Notes under the pieces: model-generated
What the model saw: the letters and a program-made list of their open reading frames with translations, nothing else
Databases searched by the model: none
What the model was told of the DNA's origin: nothing
DNA from: JAAYJR01 sp964540755
Lineage (GTDB): Bacteria > Bacteroidota > Bacteroidia > Bacteroidales > Prolixibacteraceae
Assembly (NCBI GenBank): GCA_964540755.1
Contig: CAZIOB010000045.1
Coordinates: 1 to 64,000, forward strand
Direction of reading: 5' to 3'
DNA: 64,000 bases
Translations under genes and position numbers: made by a program
Shown here: in pieces, positions 61,184 to 64,000 of the stretch
Layout of the letters: the number at the start of each line of letters is the position of its first letter
Position numbering within the stretch: the first letter of the stretch is position 1

Positions 61184-62401
61184 ATGCTAATGAAACTCAT
61201 TAAAGTAACAGATAAAGAGACCCGGAACTTGTTCCATAAAACAGCTAAAAGAATCTATAAAGATGATCCTAACTGGATTTGTCCACTGGAGGGAATGATC
61301 GAAAATATATTTGATCCACAAAAGAACCCTTCTTTCAAGAATGGTGATGCCATACGCTGGGTTCTGACGGATGAAAAGGGTAATTTCCTTGGCCGAATTG
61401 GAGCATTCTATAACAGGGAAAAGGCAGGTATTTTTGAACAGCCCACCGGTGGTTGCGGTTTTTTTGAGTGTATAGATGATCATGAAGCTGCCGGAATACT
61501 ATTTGATGCAGCACGCGAATGGCTGAAGTCAGAGGGTATGGAAGCGATGGACGGTCCTGTTAACTTTGGAGAGAATTATATGAACTGGGGATTACTGGTT
61601 GATGGTTTTATGCCCCAGGGATTTGGTATGCCATACAATCCGCCTTATTATTTAAAACTGTTTGAAAAATATGGATTCAGGATATATTTTAAACAGTTTA
61701 GTTATCATCTGGATACAACTCTTCCGGAGTTACCTGAACGGTTTTGGAAGGTTGCTGAATGGGTTGCCCGGAAACCACAGTATAGTTTTAAACATTTTTC
61801 ATGGAAAGAGAAAGACAGGTTTATAGAAGATTTCGCCAGGGTTTATGATAGCGCATGGAAATTTCATGAACATTACAAACCAATTGATAAGGATGATCTG
61901 AAAGATTTTTTAATTAATTCAAAATTCATGCTGGAAGAGGATTTTGTCTGGTTTGCCTATCATGAAGATGAACCCATTGCCCTTTTTGTGATGGTGCCTG
62001 ATTTTAATCAGATTCTGGCAAAACTTAATGGTAAGATAACTTTGCTGAATTTGCCTAAAGTGCTGTGGCTTAAATGGAGAAAAACAATGACCCGGACCCG
62101 GAGTCTTATAATTGGCGTGGTGCCGAAATTCCAGCGGTCAGGAATTGAAGCTGCCATATTTTGGCATTTAAGGCCGGTTATGTATAAAAAAAGGTGGTAT
62201 AAAGAGATGGAACTCTCGTGGGCTGGAGATTTTAATCCGAAGATCATATCTCTTTATGAATCAGTAGGTGGAAAACGGGTTAAAACTCACTATACAATGA
62301 GATATCTGTTCGACAGGAATAAAGAGTTTACCAGGGCTCCCATAATAACAGGAGAGGAAACTTCAAAGAAAAAAAATGCAGGTGATAATCGTGGTAATTA
62401 A
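61184..62401 (+). CDS. GNAT-like family protein of unknown substrate
   Basis: A 405-residue soluble protein. The N-terminal part has AGIFEQPTGGCGFFECIDDH, then AAREWLKSEGMEAMDGPVNF with GENYMNWGLLVDGF and MPYNPPYYLKLFEKYGF, as in the Bacteroidota N-acetyltransferase-like family related to the GNAT fold. The C-terminal part (about 300-385) reads LIIGVVPKFQRSGIEAAIFW and ELSWAGDFNPKIISLYESVG, which resembles the acetyl-CoA-binding end of a GNAT domain. The acceptor is unknown. The start may be 61184 or the ATG at 61190. Confidence 0.75.
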   Translation: MLMKLIKVTDKETRNLFHKTAKRIYKDDPNWICPLEGMIENIFDPQKNPSFKNGDAIRWVLTDEKGNFLGRIGAFYNREKAGIFEQPTGGCGFFECIDDHEAAGILFDAAREWLKSEGMEAMDGPVNFGENYMNWGLLVDGFMPQGFGMPYNPPYYLKLFEKYGFRIYFKQFSYHLDTTLPELPERFWKVAEWVARKPQYSFKHFSWKEKDRFIEDFARVYDSAWKFHEHYKPIDKDDLKDFLINSKFMLEEDFVWFAYHEDEPIALFVMVPDFNQILAKLNGKITLLNLPKVLWLKWRKTMTRTRSLIIGVVPKFQRSGIEAAIFWHLRPVMYKKRWYKEMELSWAGDFNPKIISLYESVGGKRVKTHYTMRYLFDRNKEFTRAPIITGEETSKKKNAGDNRGN

Positions 62402-62404
62402 TTT

Positions 62405-62434
62405 TTGGAATTTTAGATACATTGATTATCTTTG
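62405..62434 (+). promoter_or_regulatory. Bacteroidota-type promoter for rpmE2
   Basis: TTG (62405-62407, within TTTTTGG) is followed after 19 bases by TATCTTTG (62427-62434), an exact match to the -33 TTG/-7 TAnnTTTG consensus. The predicted start is near 62441, leaving a leader of about 150 bases before the rpmE2 ATG. Confidence 0.75.
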
Positions 62435-62588
62435 CAGCCCTCTTTTATAAAGTTAGTAATCCGGATAATCCGGAATATAACCTGAGAAGAGTTGAAAATT
62501 TTGATTTTAACGCGGCAATTTGAATTATAATCTATTGCTGAATAATTTAAAAATTTAGATTTTTCTGCGAGCAAAAAATTAAAGACAG

Positions 62589-62852
62589 ATGAAAAAAGGA
62601 ATACATCCTGAAAATTACAGACTGGTAGCGTTTAGAGATATGTCAAACGGCCATACATTTATTACGGGGTCAACCGTGGAAACAAAAGAAACAGTGGAAG
62701 TAGAAGGTGTTGAATATCCACTTTGCAAACTTGAAATTTCCGATACATCGCATCCTTTTTATACAGGTAAAGTAAAATTGGTGGATACCGCGGGTCGTGT
62801 GGATAAATTCATGAGCCGTTACGGGAAACATATGGAAAAAAGAAAAAAATGA
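62589..62852 (+). CDS. rpmE2: 50S ribosomal protein L31 type B
   Basis: An 87-residue protein beginning MKKGIHPENYRLVAFRDMSN, with ITGSTVETKETVEVEGVEYP and LEISDTSHPFYTGKVKLVDT, and ending MEKRKK. These are type B L31 features; the zinc-binding Cys set of type A L31 is absent. Type B is the usual form in Bacteroidota or the zinc-independent paralogue elsewhere. It has its own promoter upstream and a terminator 23 bases after the stop. Confidence 0.96.
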   Translation: MKKGIHPENYRLVAFRDMSNGHTFITGSTVETKETVEVEGVEYPLCKLEISDTSHPFYTGKVKLVDTAGRVDKFMSRYGKHMEKRKK

Positions 62853-62874
62853 CGTACCTCCTGAAAGGTTTTAT

Positions 62875-62902
62875 AGCTCCGTTATTGCGGAGCTTTTTTT
62901 TT
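62875..62902 (+). terminator. Intrinsic terminator after rpmE2
   Basis: AGCTCCG (62875-62881) and CGGAGCT (62888-62894) form a 7-bp stem with a six-base loop, followed by an uninterrupted T run to 62902. Confidence 0.9.
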
Positions 62903-62958
62903 GTTTATGATTGTCACTTTTTTCAACCGCCATACTTAAATTACTGATAAATTTTTAG

Positions 62959-62974
62959 TGGCACGACTATTGCC
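62959..62974 (+). promoter_or_regulatory. Sigma-54 promoter before lon
   Basis: TGGCACGACTATTGCC matches the -24/-12 consensus TGGCACG-N4-TTGC at every defined position, with GG (62960-62961) and GC (62972-62973) ten bases apart as required. The predicted start is near 62985 and the lon ATG is 63 bases past the element. No TAnnTTTG box is visible in the same gap. Confidence 0.7.
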
Positions 62975-63036
62975 ATATAGAAAATCATTCATCTTTATAA
63001 AATTTGTTCCGACATATTGTCACAAACACGAAAGAA

Positions 63037-64000
63037 ATGAGACATAAGAAAGATTCAGGATTTCCAAATATATTTTTAAGCAGAATTATGAACGGTGATG
63101 CAGATTTTATACCAATTGTTGCTGACGGAGATGAGAATGAGCTTAAAAACACTGATGTTCCCGAGGTATTACCTGTTCTTCCATTACGAAACACAGTGCT
63201 TTTCCCGGGAGTAGTGTTACCCATAACGGTCGGACGTAAAAAATCACTTCAGCTAATCAAAGATGTGTATCAGGGCAGTAAATTATTAGGGACCCTGGCA
63301 CAGAAAGATTATACTGTTGATGATCCTTCTCCCCCGGAATTGTATTCCGTGGGTACAATGGCAGAAGTACTAAAAATACTTGAGATGCCTGACGGATCAA
63401 CGTCTGTTATCATACAGGGAAAGAGAAGATATGCGGTTAATCAGTTTATTACGGAAGATCCCTATTTCAAGGCTGCTGTCCAGCCTTTAAATGATATTTC
63501 ACCGGGGAATGATGCAGAATTTAATGCTATTGTTGGTTCATTAAAAGATTTGTCTATCAAAATTGCCCAATTCTCTGCCAATGTTCCGCCAGAAGCCACT
63601 TTTGCCGTTAAAAATATTGAGAATTCTACCTTTCTTATAAATTTTATATGTTCCAACACAGACTTAAATGTGGAAAACAAGCAGCATCTGCTGGAGATTG
63701 AAAGTTTAAAAGACCGTGGCATTCAGGCTATAAGTTATCTTGTTAAGGAAGTGCAAATGCTGGAACTTAAACAGGATATACAAAAGAAGGTTAAAACTGA
63801 TATGGACAGGCAGCAACGTGAATTCATGCTTAATCAGCAGATGAAAACCATACAGGATGAATTGGGAGGCAATCCTGTTGAATTGGAGATAAATGAATTA
63901 AAGAATAAGTCAAAAGATAAAAAGTGGGGTAAGGAGGTTGCAAAATTTTTTGAGAAGGAAGTTGAGAAATTACACAGACTTAATCCTGCTGCCGGAGAGT
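63037..64000 (+). CDS. lon: ATP-dependent protease Lon, N-terminal part (partial)
   Basis: The frame opens at ATG 63037 (MRHKKDSGFPNIFL) and runs off the right edge. VLPVLPLRNTVLFPGVVLPI is the hallmark start of the Lon substrate-binding domain, then LGTLAQKDYTVDDP, MAEVLKILEMPDGSTSVIIQ and RQQREFMLNQQMKTIQDELG, the helical arm before the AAA+ module. The ATPase and Ser-Lys protease domains lie outside the window. A second ATG at 63088 is possible but would shorten the N-terminal arm. Lon degrades damaged and regulatory proteins. A consensus sigma-54 promoter lies just upstream. Confidence 0.95.
   Translation, partial: MRHKKDSGFPNIFLSRIMNGDADFIPIVADGDENELKNTDVPEVLPVLPLRNTVLFPGVVLPITVGRKKSLQLIKDVYQGSKLLGTLAQKDYTVDDPSPPELYSVGTMAEVLKILEMPDGSTSVIIQGKRRYAVNQFITEDPYFKAAVQPLNDISPGNDAEFNAIVGSLKDLSIKIAQFSANVPPEATFAVKNIENSTFLINFICSNTDLNVENKQHLLEIESLKDRGIQAISYLVKEVQMLELKQDIQKKVKTDMDRQQREFMLNQQMKTIQDELGGNPVELEINELKNKSKDKKWGKEVAKFFEKEVEKLHRLNPAAGE

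Noticed and set aside
1..64000. tRNA, rRNA, riboswitch or prophage genes
   Set aside because: I looked in all gaps and saw no cloverleaf, TPP/cobalamin/SAM-like core, integrase, capsid or terminase. Absence is by eye only; tRNAscan-SE and Infernal would decide.

Overview
The window is chromosomal DNA from a Bacteroidota bacterium, most likely order Bacteroidales or Marinilabiliales. It is AT-rich. Its genes lack Shine-Dalgarno sites and instead have A/T-rich leaders, and several have TAnnTTTG -7 boxes. Phylum-typical families are present: HYC_CC_PP, DUF6089, NigD-like, DUF4382-like, paired OmpH next to BamA, and GH172/DUF2961. I saw no rRNA, tRNA, CRISPR array, prophage or intact transposase.

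Region by region. 1-7 kb: a C-terminal gene fragment, a DUF202 membrane protein, a sialidase-like secreted protein, a surface protein with GIG repeats, a glucosaminidase-like protein, a nucleoside hydrolase lipoprotein and YjbQ. 7-17.3 kb: an internally deleted glutamine-amidotransferase-like pseudogene, then a five-gene copper/heavy-metal export cassette (HYC protein, CusA-type RND pump, TolC-like channel, CusB-type adaptor, CopB-like P-type ATPase). 17.7-24.7 kb: lipoproteins, an HU protein, a GH99-like protein, a disrupted leucine-rich-repeat gene, a barrel protein, a poly-Asp lipoprotein and a truncated aminotransferase. 24.7-28.1 kb: small membrane proteins of osmotic character (MscS, GlsB, AqpZ, DUF5652). 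28.4-38.7 kb: GH172, a sulfatase remnant, indolepyruvate oxidoreductase, HisF, a PfkB kinase, DoxX, tryptophanase and a UbiD-like decarboxylase. 38.9-42.7 kb: a CMD protein and a sugar salvage cassette (MFS permease, nucleotidyltransferase, NahK-like kinase). 42.7-53.8 kb: the conserved envelope block (murI, GT3 glycogen synthase, two ompH, bamA, uppS, DUF6089, nadK, CBS protein) and the divergent pdxJ. 53.8-64 kb: a hydrolase, malQ, a Gfo/Idh/MocA oxidoreductase, a NigD-like lipoprotein, a thioredoxin, hisS, a GNAT-like protein, rpmE2 and the start of lon.

Functionally the window mixes housekeeping blocks with accessory cargo. The copper cassette should remove Cu(I)/Ag(I) from the cytoplasm (ATPase) and periplasm (RND tripartite pump). 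The envelope block links outer-membrane protein folding (BamA/OmpH) with undecaprenyl-PP synthesis and glutamate racemase. Five or more gene remnants show ongoing decay in the accessory regions. The most unusual non-coding signals are dispersed upstream modules shared by unrelated genes, a textbook sigma-54 promoter in front of lon, and a GGY-repeat loop inside BamA. No clear new defence system or biosynthetic gene cluster was found.
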